Source: Muscardinus avellanarius (taxonomy: Eukaryota; Chordata; Mammalia; Rodentia; Gliridae). Taken from it: DNA of 64,000 bases. The notes under the pieces are model-generated. The model ran no database searches, was not told where the DNA came from, and worked only from the letters and a program-made list of their open reading frames with translations. Location of the stretch: the NCBI GenBank assembly GCA_963383645.1, contig OY726563.1, positions 26,196,821-26,260,820 on the forward strand, given 5' to 3'. Made by a program: the position numbers and the translations under genes. Shown piece by piece: positions 13,059 to 24,835 of this stretch. Within the stretch, counting starts at the first letter, position 1. Each line of letters opens with the position of its first letter.

Positions 13059-13299
13059 TAAAAATGATAATCTCACATAACAGTTGCATTTGTCTGATAC
13101 CAAGCTTTTGATGACTTAAAGATAACATTTCAATATTTCTTTTTACTTTCTTTCTTACCAGAGAATATTTTTTTCTATTTTTTTTAGGTGAGACTATCAT
13201 ATATTTATATATTTATTTTTCAGAAAAAAACTCTATCCTAATATGGAATATGGACTCTAGATACCCAAAACTATCTTGAAAAAGAACAAAGCTAGAAGT

Positions 13300-14262
13300 G
13301 ACCCAAGGGAAGAACCCAGAGAAGGCATAAACTTCCGAAATCATGGGAAAGAGGAATAATACTGGAGCAATGAATGCCTACAACCCCACAACATCAGAAC
13401 CCGATAAAACAGAAAATCAGAGATTTCTAGAAGATCAAATCAGGAAAATAACTGTAGAAATAATAGAGGTGCTTCAAAAGAACTCAGAGAGAGCCAAAAA
13501 GAGATAAAGGATGCAATTAATGAAGTAAAGGCCTCAATTCAAAGCACAAACAACCGATTAGACCACATGGAGAACAGAATCTCGCTCTTAGAAGATGATC
13601 ATTCCAAAAATGAACGCATAATTTCTAATCTAGGAAAAAATATCCGACAGCATGAATCTGATATTGAAGAAATATGGGCCCATTTTAAGAGAGCTAACCT
13701 AAGAATAATTGGAATAGAGGAGGGAAAATAAAGTGAAACCAAAGGGATCAACAATCTCTTCAAGGAAGTAATAGCAGAAAATTTTCCAAACATAGAGCAA
13801 GAGGTTGATACACAGGTCCAGGAAACTTATAGAACTCCCTTTAGACAGGATCGGAGAAGAGGATCCCCACGCCACATAATTGTCAAAATGACCAATGTGG
13901 AAGCCAAGCAGAGAATCTTAAAGGCATCAAAAACAAAGGGCCAAATGACATTCAGAGGCAAGCCAATTAGAACCACTCCAGACTTCCCAAACCAAGTCAT
14001 GAGAGCCAGAAGGGCTTGGAGTAACATATTCCAAACTCTGAAAGAAAACAACTTCCAGCCAAAAATTTCCTACCCAGCACAACTTTCTATCAAATTAGAT
14101 GGAGAAATAAGAAGCTTCCATGACAAACAGAAACTGAAGGAATTTTTGTCTTCAAAACCAGCACTAGAGAAAATACTCAAAGAGATTAACTACAAAGAAG
14201 AAATAGGTAACACACACCAGAACCAGAGAAACAAGACTTTCCATCCAACAGTCAACTAAGAT
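13300..14262 (+). pseudogene. L1 ORF1 relic (RNA-binding protein of a LINE-1)
   Basis: From 13501 the frame reads as the coiled-coil end, RRM and C-terminal domain of an L1 ORF1 protein: SLLEDDHSKNERIISNLGKN, then ANLRIIGIEEG, then NIFQTLKENNFQPKISYPAQ and GEIRSFHDKQKLKEF. An in-frame TAA at 13729-13731 and a frameshift near 13495-13501 break it, so the longest intact piece is 13888-14259 (123 aa). No L1 ORF2 follows. It lies antisense to DMD. Confidence 0.9.
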
Positions 14263-14319
14263 TGGTTATCTGTGGAGATTCATTACTTATGTTAGTCTTT
14301 TACCTATCTCTAAATGGTA

Positions 14320-14930
14320 TTGTTTGCCTTTATTGTTGTTAATTTTTAGGATTTCTAGTTGGAATATTAATATACCTTCAGATATAGCATTTGGAAATAT
14401 TTTATCCCATTCTGTCAGTAACTTTTAACTCTGTTTACATTGTCTTTGGATAAAAAATATTTTTTATTATTTTTTAGGGAGTTTGTTTACCCTTTTGTTG
14501 CCTGTGCCATTGAAATCATATCCAAGAAATCACTGCCAATTTTAATGTTGTAAGGTTTTATGACCCAGATTTTCTTCTAAAAGTTTATAGTATTAAGATT
14601 TATATTTAGGTCTTTTATCTATTTTGAGTTAATATTTGTATATGGGATTAGGTAAGGGTCCAACTTTATTCTTTTCCATGTAATTATTATTTTTCTACAA
14701 TATTTAGTTAAAATATTATTATTTCTACCACCAAATGTTCGTGGAAACCTTGTCAAAAATAACTTGACAATATAGGGAAGAATTTAGCTCTAGGCTTTTA
14801 TTTAACTCCAATGGTTTATATATCTGCCTTTAGAATAGTACTACACTGTTTCAATTATTGTAGCTTTATATGGTTTGAAATCAGAAAATATATTTCTTCT
14901 TCTTTTAAAAGATTCTCTGAAATGTTTTGA
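14320..14930 (-). mobile_element. Old L1 ORF2 3' end, antisense
   Basis: It reads tttgttgcctgtgccattgaaatcatatccaagaaatcactgcc... gttttgagttaat... atgggattaggtaagggtccaactttattctttt... tggtttatatatctg... tagtactacactgttt... attgtagctttatatg. This is the reverse of the C-terminal ORF2 and 3' region of old L1s. It abuts the ORF1 relic but has the opposite orientation. Confidence 0.8.
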
Positions 14931-15105
14931 AAATTTTCTGTTTGTGTTTTCATGAACCATTGGATAAGTGGGAGGATTTAGGTATTTTGACTTAAGGTAT
15001 AATTGGCTCTTGTAGACTAACAGTGAACTGCAGGTTCCCAATAGCTTGTAAATTTGTATTGAAGACTTTAATGATTTTTTTCTTTTTATATAAAAATAAT
15101 ACTAT

Positions 15106-15281
15106 AAGCCGGGCATGATGGCGCACACTTGTAATCCCTGTGCTTGGGAGGCAGAGACAGGAGGTTCGTGCAGGTTCGAAGCCAGCCGCCCTGGCTTCAG
15201 AGACCCTGTTTCCAAATAAAAATATAAAATAGGTCTGGGAGTGTAGCCTGGAGGTAGAAGGGCTTCCAGGAACCCCAATAC

Positions 15282-15339
<58 letters not shown>

Positions 15340-15414
15340 TGGGGATGTAGCTCTGAGGTAGAATGCCCCTGGTTTCCATCCCCAGTACCACAAAAAAATA
15401 AAATAAAAAATAAT
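15106..15414 (+). mobile_element. B1-dID SINE with an extra ID-like arm (composite)
   Basis: The left B1-like arm (15106-15225) and first ID-like arm (aggtctgggagtgtagcctggaggtag) are followed by (AT)n at 15284-15336. A second ID-like arm follows (ggctggggatgtagctctgaggtagaatgcccctgg) and then an A-rich tail. A 12-bp target duplication AAATAATACTAT flanks the whole unit (15094-15105 and 15415-15426), so the composite probably moved as one RNA or grew inside one insertion. Confidence 0.9.
15284..15336. repeat. (AT)n microsatellite
   Basis: About 26 AT units lie inside the composite SINE, between its two ID-like arms. Confidence 0.97.
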
Positions 15415-16100
15415 AAATAATACTATCATTTATTTGGTTCTTAATCTTTAATGCAATACTTCATTTTTCTATTTGAAGCATATCTGGAAAATATCTATTC
15501 TTCATATCAATATCACTAAATATCCTTTTTTTGCTTATTTTTACAGTGGCAAGTGAGAACAAGTAGAGCATGTTATTTCCAAAGAAATGATCTTTAAATT
15601 ACTTCTTTTAAAAAGTTTTTCTTTTCATTTTAAACTTATTGGAAAATAAAAGGAACTTGCTTAATGAGCTCTAAGTGCTAAAGAACTGGAAAATTATAAG
15701 GAGGACATTTCATAAAATATTCAAACTATATTTCTTCATATTTATTTTATATATAAGTACACACTTGTTTTGTGTTCTATTTCAGGTATTCTCATAAATA
15801 GAAAGCCAGTTTAGAGAAAATTTCCAGGCAAAGAATGAGAGCACCCAGAATTAACACACTCCTCAGAAGAATCACTATTGAAGAAGCAATCCACCCTAGT
15901 ATTGATGATCTCTAATTTTGTTCCAAACAGGATGATCTGGACAAAATTCCAAGAGGAATGGTAACAATACATCTAAAGTGAAAGCCAACAGTAGTCTAAC
16001 TAACAAGATTATGCATGTTAGCAGAAGGATCCTAATATGATCCAGAATAAAGGGAGAGTAGGAAAACCTACTACAATCATCAGATTTCTTTTAGTGTACA

Positions 16101-16542
16101 GTAGGGTATGCTGGATTGAATATGGACCTCAGAAAACACATGTCCAACTAAATTATGACCTTATTTAGAAATAGTGTCTTTGTAGGTGCAATTAATTTAA
16201 ATTTGATTCTACTGGATTAAGTAGGTCCTACTCAAATAATTACTGCCCTTGTGCTAAGGGAAATCAGAGACACAACAATAAGTAGATTGGGGAACCCACA
16301 TGAAGATGAAGAAAGAGATTAGAGTGGTACATTTTTAAGTGAATGAACTCCAAAAATTGCAGATACTACCAGAAGCTAAGAAGAGTATGAAGGGATTCTT
16401 TCCTAGAACTTTCAAAGAGTACATGGTCCTGCTGACACCTTGATTTCAAACTTTTAGCCTCCAGACAGCCAGAGAATAAACTTTTGTTGTCTTAAGCCAC
16501 CTGGTATGTGGTACTTTGTTAATGCAGCCTTACAAAACTAAC
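16101..16542 (+). mobile_element. MLT1-type (ERVL-MaLR) solo LTR
   Basis: Blocks in order: aaattatgaccttatttagaaatagtgtc, ccatgaagatgaag region, ctgctgacaccttgattt, agcctccagacagccagagaataaac, gttgtcttaagccacctggtatgtggtactttgttaatgcagcc. This is the mammalian MaLR LTR layout with a 3' AATAAAC signal. No internal region is attached. Confidence 0.8.
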
Positions 16543-16909
16543 TCCCTTACAGAGGTTCTTTGCCTGTGGTCATAGATTGTCACAGGAGAGAAAACATAGG
16601 TGAGAAAAGAATACAAATTTTATATTCACCTGAAAAATAAGCATTTCCTTGTCTTCCAAATATAAAGAGATTGTATTAACATTTGCTACTGCTAATTTCA
16701 CTAATAGAAACATTAGAAATTCTTAAGGTTGTTACAGATTTCTTACTATATCATTTGGTTTATCACTGCTTGGAAATTGGAATATTTATCAGTCTTGTTC
16801 ATCACACTTCTTATTTAAAATTTTAATAAAGAAGCACACATAGTAACATATAATAGTGAAACATTTTTAAGATGATGATTACCTGGTATCCTTTTTAATC
16901 CTGTGTACT

Positions 16910-17093
16910 TTTTGTGTGATACTAGGGATTGAATCCAGGAGCATTATACCACTGAGACACATTACCAGCCCCCCTTTTTTTAATTTTAAAGAGGGGCTCA
17001 CTAAGTTACCACACATTGGTCTCAGACCTGTAATACTCCTGACTCAGCCTCCCAAGTACCAGAATTTCAAGTATCCCCCAACTGCATCTAGCT
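16910..17093 (-). mobile_element. B1-dID SINE, antisense, old copy
   Basis: It reads from the right arm (gatactagggattgaatccaggagcattataccactgagacacattaccagccc) to the left arm (cctcccaagtaccagaa). Many mutations are present and the 5' end of the element is lost. Confidence 0.8.
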
Positions 17094-17155
17094 TAAAAAA
17101 TTGAATTGAAAACTAGTACAGTAAAGAAATGTCATTTGTTTAATAACCATATTTT

Positions 17156-17353
17156 TCTTTTTTTGGTGGTACTGTGGTTCCTGGAAACCCTTTTACCTCC
17201 AGGCTACATTCCCAGACACCCATTTTCTATATATATATATTTTTATTTGGAAACAGGGTCTCTTAAACCAGCTCGCTGGCTTCGAACCTGCACGACCCTG
17301 CTGTCTTCGCCTCCCAAGCTCGGGGATTACAAGCGTGCACCATCATGCCCGGC
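17156..17353 (-). mobile_element. B1-dID SINE, hairpin subfamily, antisense
   Basis: The copy is full length with the internal hairpin motif (17262-17276, ccagctcgctggcttcgaa). The 16-bp target duplication TTAATAACCATATTTT is exact (17140-17155 and 17354-17369), which indicates a fairly recent insertion. Confidence 0.93.
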
Positions 17354-17690
17354 TTAATAACCATATTTTAAAAAACAGAACTGTGACCCCTTATTTTTGG
17401 ATCAGAATATATGGAAGACATTTACACATGATTCTGTCTATATAACTCAACTATACTTAAAATTCCATTTCCATTCACTTTTTCATGAGGATTATAATAA
17501 ACTACAGACTGCTTTTAGGAAAATGTATTAGTTTTAAATGCATGCTTTTTATTACTTCCTGGATTAGACATCTATGTAATTTATACACAAAGATGCTAAA
17601 CTTTATTCCTGCCATTTTAAAAGAAAATCTAGCTTTTTAAAAGGTTTTTATAATGATATAGATGAACAAAAGTAATACAGAGATCAATTT

Positions 17691-17894
17691 TTTTTTCAGG
17701 TCTGGGGAAGAAACCCAGGGGCATTTGACCTCCGAGCTACACCCCCTGCCCTATTTTTTATTCTTTATTTTGAAACCGGGACTCAATGAGTTGCACAGGG
17801 CCTCACTAAGTAGCTGAGGCTGTCCGTGAACCTCAATCCTCCTGTCTCAGCCTCCCAAATGCTGGGTTTACAAGCGTGGGCCACCATGCCCGGC
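17691..17894 (-). mobile_element. B1-dID SINE, classic subfamily, antisense
   Basis: The right arm is aacccaggggcatttgacctccgagctacaccccctgccc; the linker keeps the aaaccgggactcaatgagttgcacagggcctcactaagtagctgaggctg module. A 17-bp exact target duplication AATACAGAGATCAATTT flanks it (17674-17690 and 17895-17911). Confidence 0.93.
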
Positions 17895-18134
17895 AATACA
17901 GAGATCAATTTGAGAGGCATTAAAATCAACTGATTCCTGTTTATCATCATGAGAGTTACAGTGATAAAATCAACTTGATACAGTTTTATAATGGTAAAGG
18001 TATCTGTTTTATGAATAGTCATGGCTTTTTTGAGATAGGAATTATAAAATTCTTTTCATATAATTACTAGAAGTGCCCAATTGTCACAATTTTCATGCAA
18101 AAGGCACTAATTATTATTAGTTATTATTATTTTA

Positions 18135-18420
18135 ACTTTAAATTTTATTTTCACATATTTAAATTGAAAAATAAAATTATATGTACTGTATACATGTTTA
18201 AATACATGTATCTTATGGAGTGGCTAAATCAAGATAACTAACATATATGTCACATCATATAGCAATTTTGTGGTAAGAACATTTAAAATCTACTTTCAGA
18301 AATTTCCATGCAAACAATATATTGTTGTTATCTATTGTTACCATGTTATACAATAGAATTCTTGAACTTATTCCTTCTCACTGAAATTTTGTTGGGCAAA
18401 ATGGCACTATTTAATTTTAA
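18135..18420 (-). mobile_element. Old L1 3' UTR, antisense
   Basis: It reads gtggctaaatcaagataactaacatatatgtcacatc... tttttgtggtaagaacatttaaaatctac... atattgttgttatctattgttaccatgttatacaatagaattcttgaacttattcc, the reverse of a common old L1 3' end. Confidence 0.8.
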
Positions 18421-18751
18421 AAGTGTCAAGACTTTTAGTGATACCATGTTCTGAATGTGTGAGACTGTGTTTCTGATATATTTTTAACACCTAAGGAGTT
18501 GTGAACATCTGAGATATATTATTTGATGAACAAATTTGAGCTCTTCAAGTAGGATTAAAAATGGATCACAAAACATGTAATATATTTATTAAAAAAAGAA
18601 AAGACTAGAGTGGGAAATATGTTAAAAAGTTAATAGTAGATATTTTTATTTTTTTATTTTTTATTTTTTGTAGATATTTTTAGTATTGAGGAAAATTATC
18701 TTACTAAGAGGAAAAGCCAAAGTATGATTCTGTGTTTAAAATTAATGATAG

Positions 18752-18889
18752 AGCAAGGAATGATAGTGCATGCATGTAATTGATAGTAATTGGGAAGCTG
18801 GGACAGGAGGATCACAGGTTCAAGGCCAGTCTCAGCAACTGAGGCTTTCAGTAACCTAGCAATAGCCTGTTTCTAAGTAAATAAATAAA

Positions 18890-18921
<32 letters not shown>

Positions 18922-18990
18922 TGAAATAGGGCTCTGCTTTGGCTACAGGTAGAATATCTCTGGGTTCAATCTCTAGTACAAAAAAAATTA
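18752..18990 (+). mobile_element. B1-dID SINE with an expanded (TAAG)n linker
   Basis: The left arm is 18752-18870 (aattgggaagctgggacaggaggatcacaggttcaaggccag) and the right arm is 18928-18980. The A-rich linker between the arms has become (TAAA)n(TAAG)n at 18875-18921. Confidence 0.8.
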
Positions 18991-19325
18991 ATAATAGGTA
19001 ATATTCCAGGAAAAAATAACTCAATTTAACCTACTATTTTAATATTAATTTGAGTTCAAACACTTTCCAACTGTATAAACTTAAGTTCTAATTCGTAGAA
19101 AACTTATACTGCAATGACTTTTTACTTAATAGAGAGTATAACCTGAAAAATTATAGGATATTAAAGAGGTTAATGTCTTATTTACCAATCTTATTTCAGA
19201 ATACTGTTCTTAAATGAGTGATTCTAAAAGCTTTTGTTTCTTATATCACCACAAACTTCCCGAGTTGGTCTATCATGCATGTATAATCTGAAAAAAATAT
19301 TTAATTGAAAAAAATACGTGGTATA

Positions 19326-19543
19326 AACCGGGTGTGGTGATGCACGCTTGTAATCCCAGCATTTGGAAGGCTCAGACAGGAAGATCGGGTTCGAGGACAG
19401 CCTCAGCTATTTAGTGATGCCCTCTGCAACTCAGTAAGACCCGGTTTCAAAATAAAGAATTTAAAAATAGGGCTTCAGGTATAGCTTAGAAGTAGAATGC
19501 CCCTGGGTTCCATCCCTAGTACCATACACACACAAAAAAAATC
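19326..19543 (+). mobile_element. B1-dID SINE, classic subfamily
   Basis: The order of modules is accgggtgtggtgatgcacgcttgtaatcccagc, cagcctcagctatttagtgatgccctctgcaactcagtaagaccc, agggcttcaggtatagcttagaagtagaatgcccctggg, then an A tail. Confidence 0.9.
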
Positions 19544-19559
19544 TGTGGTATATGAAAAT

Positions 19560-20745
19560 CTACTTAGCTTCATGTTAACTTATGCATACACGATCTTAAA
19601 CATCATGAAAAAGAATATAAGTGACAATAGATGAAACAGTTTTGCAATCAATAGTGTTTTCTTTTCCAGCAGTAGCAAAAATATGAACAATAAGGGACTA
19701 AATAAACTTTAGAAATATGAGACGTGTATAAGCATCGACATGTGCTTATTATGAATGTGATAAGATAGGTAGACCAGGACAGTGTGAGAGAGTTTCATTA
19801 CACTGTTTTCTCATCCTATAAATGAAAGAATAGCAAATATTGACTAACATTCAATAACTTCCACGGCCAAGATACATACTATAATTTGGACATTGATTCC
19901 CTTTGAGAACTTTTCTCTGCAGGCACCATTAAGACTGATATCAATAATTAGTAGTTCATCCAGGGGTTGAACCACACATTCCAAGTTGGGTAAACTAGAG
20001 GCAACCCTCCACACTCACTTAAACATGACAATTGCCAATACTCCCCATTGCCAATTCCACTTGTTTCACTTGTTTTCCCCTTTGAAATTAAGTTTCACTG
20101 AGCCCTGTGGGCCTCTGCGCCACTGATAGAAGTTAGGATCTGCAGTCTGATGAGTTGCACTTGCAAGCTACAAAAATGCTCAGCCCTCACATTTTATTCC
20201 TATGCAAACTTTTGGGATGCTGGGGCAATTCTAGTAGCAGGGTATCAGGAGCACTTAGGTCCGACCTCTTAAACATACCCCTCCACACCTAATCTACAAA
20301 ACATCTTGTTACCCTGAATCGTGAGCATATTTTTAAATGTAAAAACCTAAACAAGTTAAGACTATTTATACTTCTTGTTTCTAAAACAGAACATCAACTA
20401 TGCATTTTGTAGTTTTGACTTGGGCTGAGAATTTGAAAGGAGAAAGGTTGGGAAAGGGGTGGCACTGGGCAGGGGATGTGGTCCCTGTACTTTCTCCTTC
20501 TTTTTCCCTCCAAACCATTTTTCCCCATCTATCTTTATAATGAGCATTGTCTATTTATTCTCCTTCAAATTGGCCCAAAGTTTTCTGATCATAAAATATA
20601 CTTAGGGCCCAATTAAATGCAGCTGGACTTTCTTCTACACTAAGAAAATCAGACTCTACAAAGTACAATTAACCCAACACAAGCTATATATGTTGTTTTG
20701 TCTATCAACTTAAAAAAGCCTAACTGGAAAAAAAAAATTCTAAAT
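19560..20745. other. Unassigned intronic DNA, locally GC-richer
   Basis: 19890-20300 is less AT-rich than the surroundings and shows no known repeat by eye. No coding frame or splice-bounded exon is visible. Confidence 0.4.
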
Positions 20746-20749
20746 TTCA

Positions 20750-20962
20750 GCTGGGTGTGGTGGCACACGCTTGTAATTCCAGCATATGGGAGGCTGAGAC
20801 AGGAGGATCATTGTTTGTGGCCAGCCTCAGCTACTTAGTGAGGCCATTTGCAATTCAGTGAAACCCTGTTTCAAAATAAAGAATAAAAAATTAGACTAGG
20901 GATGTAGCATGGAGGTAGAATGCCCCTGGGTTCCATCCCTAATACCTCAAAAAAAAAAAAAA
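20750..20962 (+). mobile_element. B1-dID SINE, classic subfamily
   Basis: It has the complete left arm, the linker agctacttagtgaggccatttgcaattcagtgaaaccctg, the right arm actagggatgtagcatggaggtagaatgcccctggg and a poly(A) tail of 14 bases. Confidence 0.9.
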
Positions 20963-21076
20963 TACCCTCCAACTTTTAAAATGTAATTTGAAATTTTAAC
21001 AAATAGCTTTAAAACTCAAAGGAAACATTTTAGTTTAATAGTATGTTTTATTTAATCCAATGGAAGAAAGTATTAC

Positions 21077-21277
21077 TCTTTTTTTTTTTTTTTTTTTTGG
21101 TGGTACTGGGGTTCCTGGAAGCCCTTCAACCTCCGGGCTACACTCCAAGACTTATTATATATTTTTATTTGGAAACAGGGTCTCTTAAGCCAGCACGGCT
21201 GGCTTTGTACCTGCGCGATCCTCCTGTCTCTGCCTCCCAAGCACGGGGATTACAAGCGTGCACCACCACTCCCAGCC
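21077..21277 (-). mobile_element. B1-dID SINE, hairpin subfamily, antisense
   Basis: The right arm tggtactggggttcctggaagccc and the hairpin aagccagcacggctggctt are present. An 11-bp duplication with one mismatch flanks it (GAAAGTATTAC 21066-21076, GAAAATATTAC 21278-21288). Confidence 0.9.
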
Positions 21278-21954
21278 GAAAATATTACAATTTAAAGATA
21301 CAATAAATGCAAATATTTACTTCCATTTTGGTTCTTCACCAGTTTTCAAAACCTGGTGTGTGTTTAATACTCACAGCCTATCTCAATTTGGATTAACTAC
21401 ATTTCAAGAACTCAGTAGCTCATGTAGCTCAGTAATTGGAATCGCAATTGGAAATTGCAGTTCTAGAAAGGGATTTAATATTGTGATTCTTACAGTGGGG
21501 CAACTTCAGAAAACATTCCTATGTCTTGAGGAGACACCAGATATTATCCCTTGAAAAAGTATTTCTTTTGTTAATAAAACTTGAATTAGTACAGCGCTGA
21601 TGTGTAACTGAAGGAAACACATAAGAACCTTAGTAGCTATACAAGTGGGATGCTTCAAAGTGTGCTGGTTGCAGGCACTTTGAAAGTATCTTTCATGCCA
21701 AAATATTTTATGCCATAATTACACTAATGTGACTTTCGTACATTCATTACTACCACCTTCTGGGGTTTTTCTTTAACAATTGGATTATTTCTTTGTAAAT
21801 CCTAAAAAACTCTACCCTGGGGGTGATAGTTGGATTACTTTCTGGAAAGTTAATTCTCTTGGAGTTTAATTATTTTTAAAGGTAGAGTATTTATTTTCTT
21901 GGGTTTCTGAGAAGTATATTGAGAGCTCATTATCCTGTGAGTGAAATGCTGTGG

Positions 21955-22019
21955 TAATGACATGATTTACATTATGATTTGAGACTATAATGCACCAATA
22001 AAAGCACATAAAAAGTGTG
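21955..22019 (+). mobile_element. L1 3' terminus, heavily 5' truncated
   Basis: catgatttacattatgatttgagactataatgcaccaataaaagcac is nearly identical to the L1 3' terminus at 34895-34945. Only about 65 bp remain. Confidence 0.75.
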
Positions 22020-22024
22020 ACTTG

Positions 22025-22203
22025 GGCAGGCCCCGTTATCCTCTCACCTTCCACCATGTGATTTCATAGCAACAAAGCCCTCATCAGATGTTGGGACAAT
22101 GACATAGAATTTTGTAGCTTCCAGAACTATGAGTCAATCAATTCCTGTTCACTTGAAATTACCCATTCTTAGGTATTCCATTATAGCAGTACAAAATAGG
22201 AAA
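22025..22203 (+). mobile_element. MaLR LTR 3' part
   Basis: ctcaccttccaccatgtgatttc... gtagcttccagaactatgag... ttacccattcttaggtattccattatagcagtacaaaa matches the 3' half of a MaLR LTR. The 5' half is missing, and a truncated L1 end lies directly before it. Confidence 0.7.
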
Positions 22204-22260
22204 AATAATCACATACTCCTCTTTTCCATGTAACATTATAATTTTATTTTAAAATTTCTA

Positions 22261-22463
22261 CTGTTTTTGATACTGGGGATGGCACCAAGGGGCATGATAA
22301 CTCTCAGATAAACCCCTATTCCTTTCTTATTTTTTATTTTTATTTCAAAAAGGGGTCTTGCTGAGTTGCTTCTGACAGTCTAGATAAGATGCTTTAAGCT
22401 GACCTCAAAGTAATAGGATTCTTCCAAGTACTAGGACAACAGGTGTATACCACCACACCTGGG
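22261..22463 (-). mobile_element. B1-dID SINE, antisense
   Basis: It carries gatactggggatggcaccaaggggcatgataactctcag and ends accaccacacctggg. The exact 11-bp target duplication TAAAATTTCTA lies at 22250-22260 and 22464-22474 despite strong internal divergence. Confidence 0.9.
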
Positions 22464-22479
22464 TAAAATTTCTATTCAT

Positions 22480-23735
22480 AAGGTTAGCCCAAGGTTACTA
22501 TGAAACATTACACTGTTTCAGCCTCCTTTCATTGAAATTTTAGTGGATGATTATATATTTGTTGAATTGCCCTGACTGACTGCTCTTCTTAGGATAGCCC
22601 TTGTCTTAAAATTAAATTTTCAAGTATCTTTGAACTATGGGTTGAATGAATTTGTTCATTACAGCAATATATCTTAAACAGATGTTCATAAGACTCCATT
22701 AAACCATGCTGCATGGCCTACTATTTTTAACAATTGTGTTGTTTTAAAGTTACAGTTGTTTTGACAATCCATTATTAGTATTTAAAAGTATGTATATTGC
22801 AAACACACAAAACAGACACATACTGAAAAAAACAAATAGAACTTTGAGGATAAAATATTTGAAAAATGTGTTACTTAAAATTAGCAGTAAAATGAGATTT
22901 TCAAATAAATCCATGTTAACTACGATTTACAATACAATATAAGCCTGTACTATTAGTTGTAAAGCCAGGATTTGGAGAACTATGCTGGCACATTAAATTT
23001 ATTCATTTTCACGGCCTGCAGACATTTTAATGTCTGAGTAGCAATAAGAACAAATTACCTAAAAACTTTTAATAGGGTACAATAAATTAAGACTGAATGG
23101 TAATGCAAAAGTGGGTACAACGGGACAAAATTATGAATCTCATATAATGATCCAACGACACTTAATGTGTGGAAGCAACATTGGTATTCTGGGATGTAAG
23201 GTCCTAATTGTTTCTCTCCTGTCAGAAAGAAATTGCACATCAATTTCAAAGTATTACAAACTGTTCATTACATGTACATGGTTGTGTTTTGCAGGCTCTC
23301 TGGGAGACTGAGCCTTCTTTACAAAACAAGCAAGGCTAGAAAGCTAGAAGAGTTTCTCCGATGACACTATGTATCCATTAGAATTCCTTATTTATAAGCT
23401 AGAAAATTGCTTATGCTGATAAAGGGATTCATAGTAGGGAAATGAAGGAGCTCACAGAATTGAAAAGAAAATAGAACCAGTCTTAGAACAAGCAGAATAT
23501 CCACAAATCACCATAGTAGATGTACTTTATTGAGTTTGACCAGGCGTCCTTATTAGAATAATTGAACTACAATCATATCACTTACCTCAAGATTAAAAAT
23601 CTCAAGAAAAAATATGATTAGCTTAGCATGGGACCTGTGCTTAGGAATACTGGAACGGTAAGAGAAAAGTTCAGGCAAAACAAGCAGTTTGTAATACTGT
23701 TGGACAAAATATTTGATTTATCATCCCATTAAGAC
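22480..23735. other. Unassigned AT-rich intronic DNA
   Basis: I see no repeat or coding signal here. Confidence 0.45.
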
Positions 23736-23742
23736 TTCTCAG

Positions 23743-23930
23743 GAGCCGGGCATGGTAGCACATGTCTTTAATCACAGTACTTGAGATGCTGAGACACAAA
23801 GGTCTTAGGTTTGATGTCAGCCTCAACAACTTAGATTCTGCTTCAAAATTTAAAAAAATAAAAGAGAGCTGGGTATACAGCTCAGAGGTACAATATTCTT
23901 GGGTTCAGTCCCCAGAAACAAAGAAAAAAA
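23743..23930 (+). mobile_element. B1-dID SINE, divergent copy
   Basis: gccgggcatggtagcacatgtctttaatcacag begins it; the right arm is gagctgggtatacagctcagaggtacaatattcttgggttcagtcccc. The linker between the arms is shortened. Confidence 0.85.
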
Positions 23931-24037
23931 TACTGCTCAGGAACCCAAGAGGAATTTGTGCTACAGTCAGTCAATGAGACAGTTATAATACATACTTCAA
24001 AATCATTATGTCTACCACATACTATTTAAATATTTTA

Positions 24038-24255
24038 GCCAGGTATCGTGGCACACGCTTGTAATCCCAGCCTTCAGGAGGCTGAAACCTGGAGGATTGC
24101 GGTTCGGTTCGCGGACAGCCTCAGCTACCTAGTGAGGCCCTCTGCAATTCAGTGAGACCTGGTTTCAAAATAAAGAATAAAAAATAGGGTAGGGGGTGTA
24201 GCTCGGAGGTCAAATGCCTCTGGGTTCCATCCCCAGACCCGCAAAAAAAATAAAT
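24038..24255 (+). mobile_element. B1-dID SINE, classic subfamily
   Basis: It has a complete structure with the linker cagcctcagctacctagtgaggccctctgcaattcagtgagacc. The target duplication AAATATTTTA lies at 24028-24037 and 24256-24265. Confidence 0.93.
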
Positions 24256-24279
24256 AAATATTTTAAAAGATTTTGTTAA

Positions 24280-24475
24280 TGTGTCATGTTGCATATTTCA
24301 ATAGAGTATTTGAATGTTCTCAGAGATACAAGAAATGCTTGGTATGGGTATGATAAATATTCTGATACAATCATTATACAAGTTGTACATGTTTTTAAAT
24401 TTAACATGTTCCCCACAAATATGTACAATGAATATGTGTCAATTAAAAATAAAAATCAGCCTATTCTACTAATTC
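24280..24475 (+). mobile_element. Old L1 3' end
   Basis: tatacaagttgtacatg... ttccccacaaatatgtacaatgaatatgtgtcaattaaaaataaaa is the terminal segment of an old L1 3' UTR with its A-rich end. Confidence 0.7.
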
Positions 24476-24835
24476 TTGGAACTTAAAGTTCACTTAAATA
24501 ACAAGTCTATGTTTTTGTTAGTGTGAATTTTGTTAAATCAAAGAATGGAAAATTAAAAGGAGGTAAAAAGGATGCTTGCTCTTTAACTGTGTTTTTCTAT
24601 TACTTGATCTTATAAAGGAGACATTAAATAATATAAAATATATATTATTTTGAAATTTGTAGACTACAAGCCCACTGTGACAATTAGCCATGCCTTTTTA
24701 GTCATAAAATAGCCATAGATAAAATGCAAATAAAAAGGTAAGGTCACTAAAACTATTTACAAAATCAGGTGACTGGCAGAATTTGGTTCTCTCTCTCTAT
24801 TTTTTTATTTGACATTCATAGGATCAATGCTAAAT

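Noticed and set aside
13888..14259. A 123-codon frame as a host gene
   Set aside because: It is the C-terminal part of an L1 ORF1 protein with a stop and a frameshift upstream.
15102..15429. Open frames of 60-145 codons on the minus strand with repeated peptides such as LETGSLKPARLASNL and PPVSASQAQGLQ
   Set aside because: They are antisense translations of the B1-dID SINE; the same peptides recur at 17106, 21043, 24769, 52864 and 60557.
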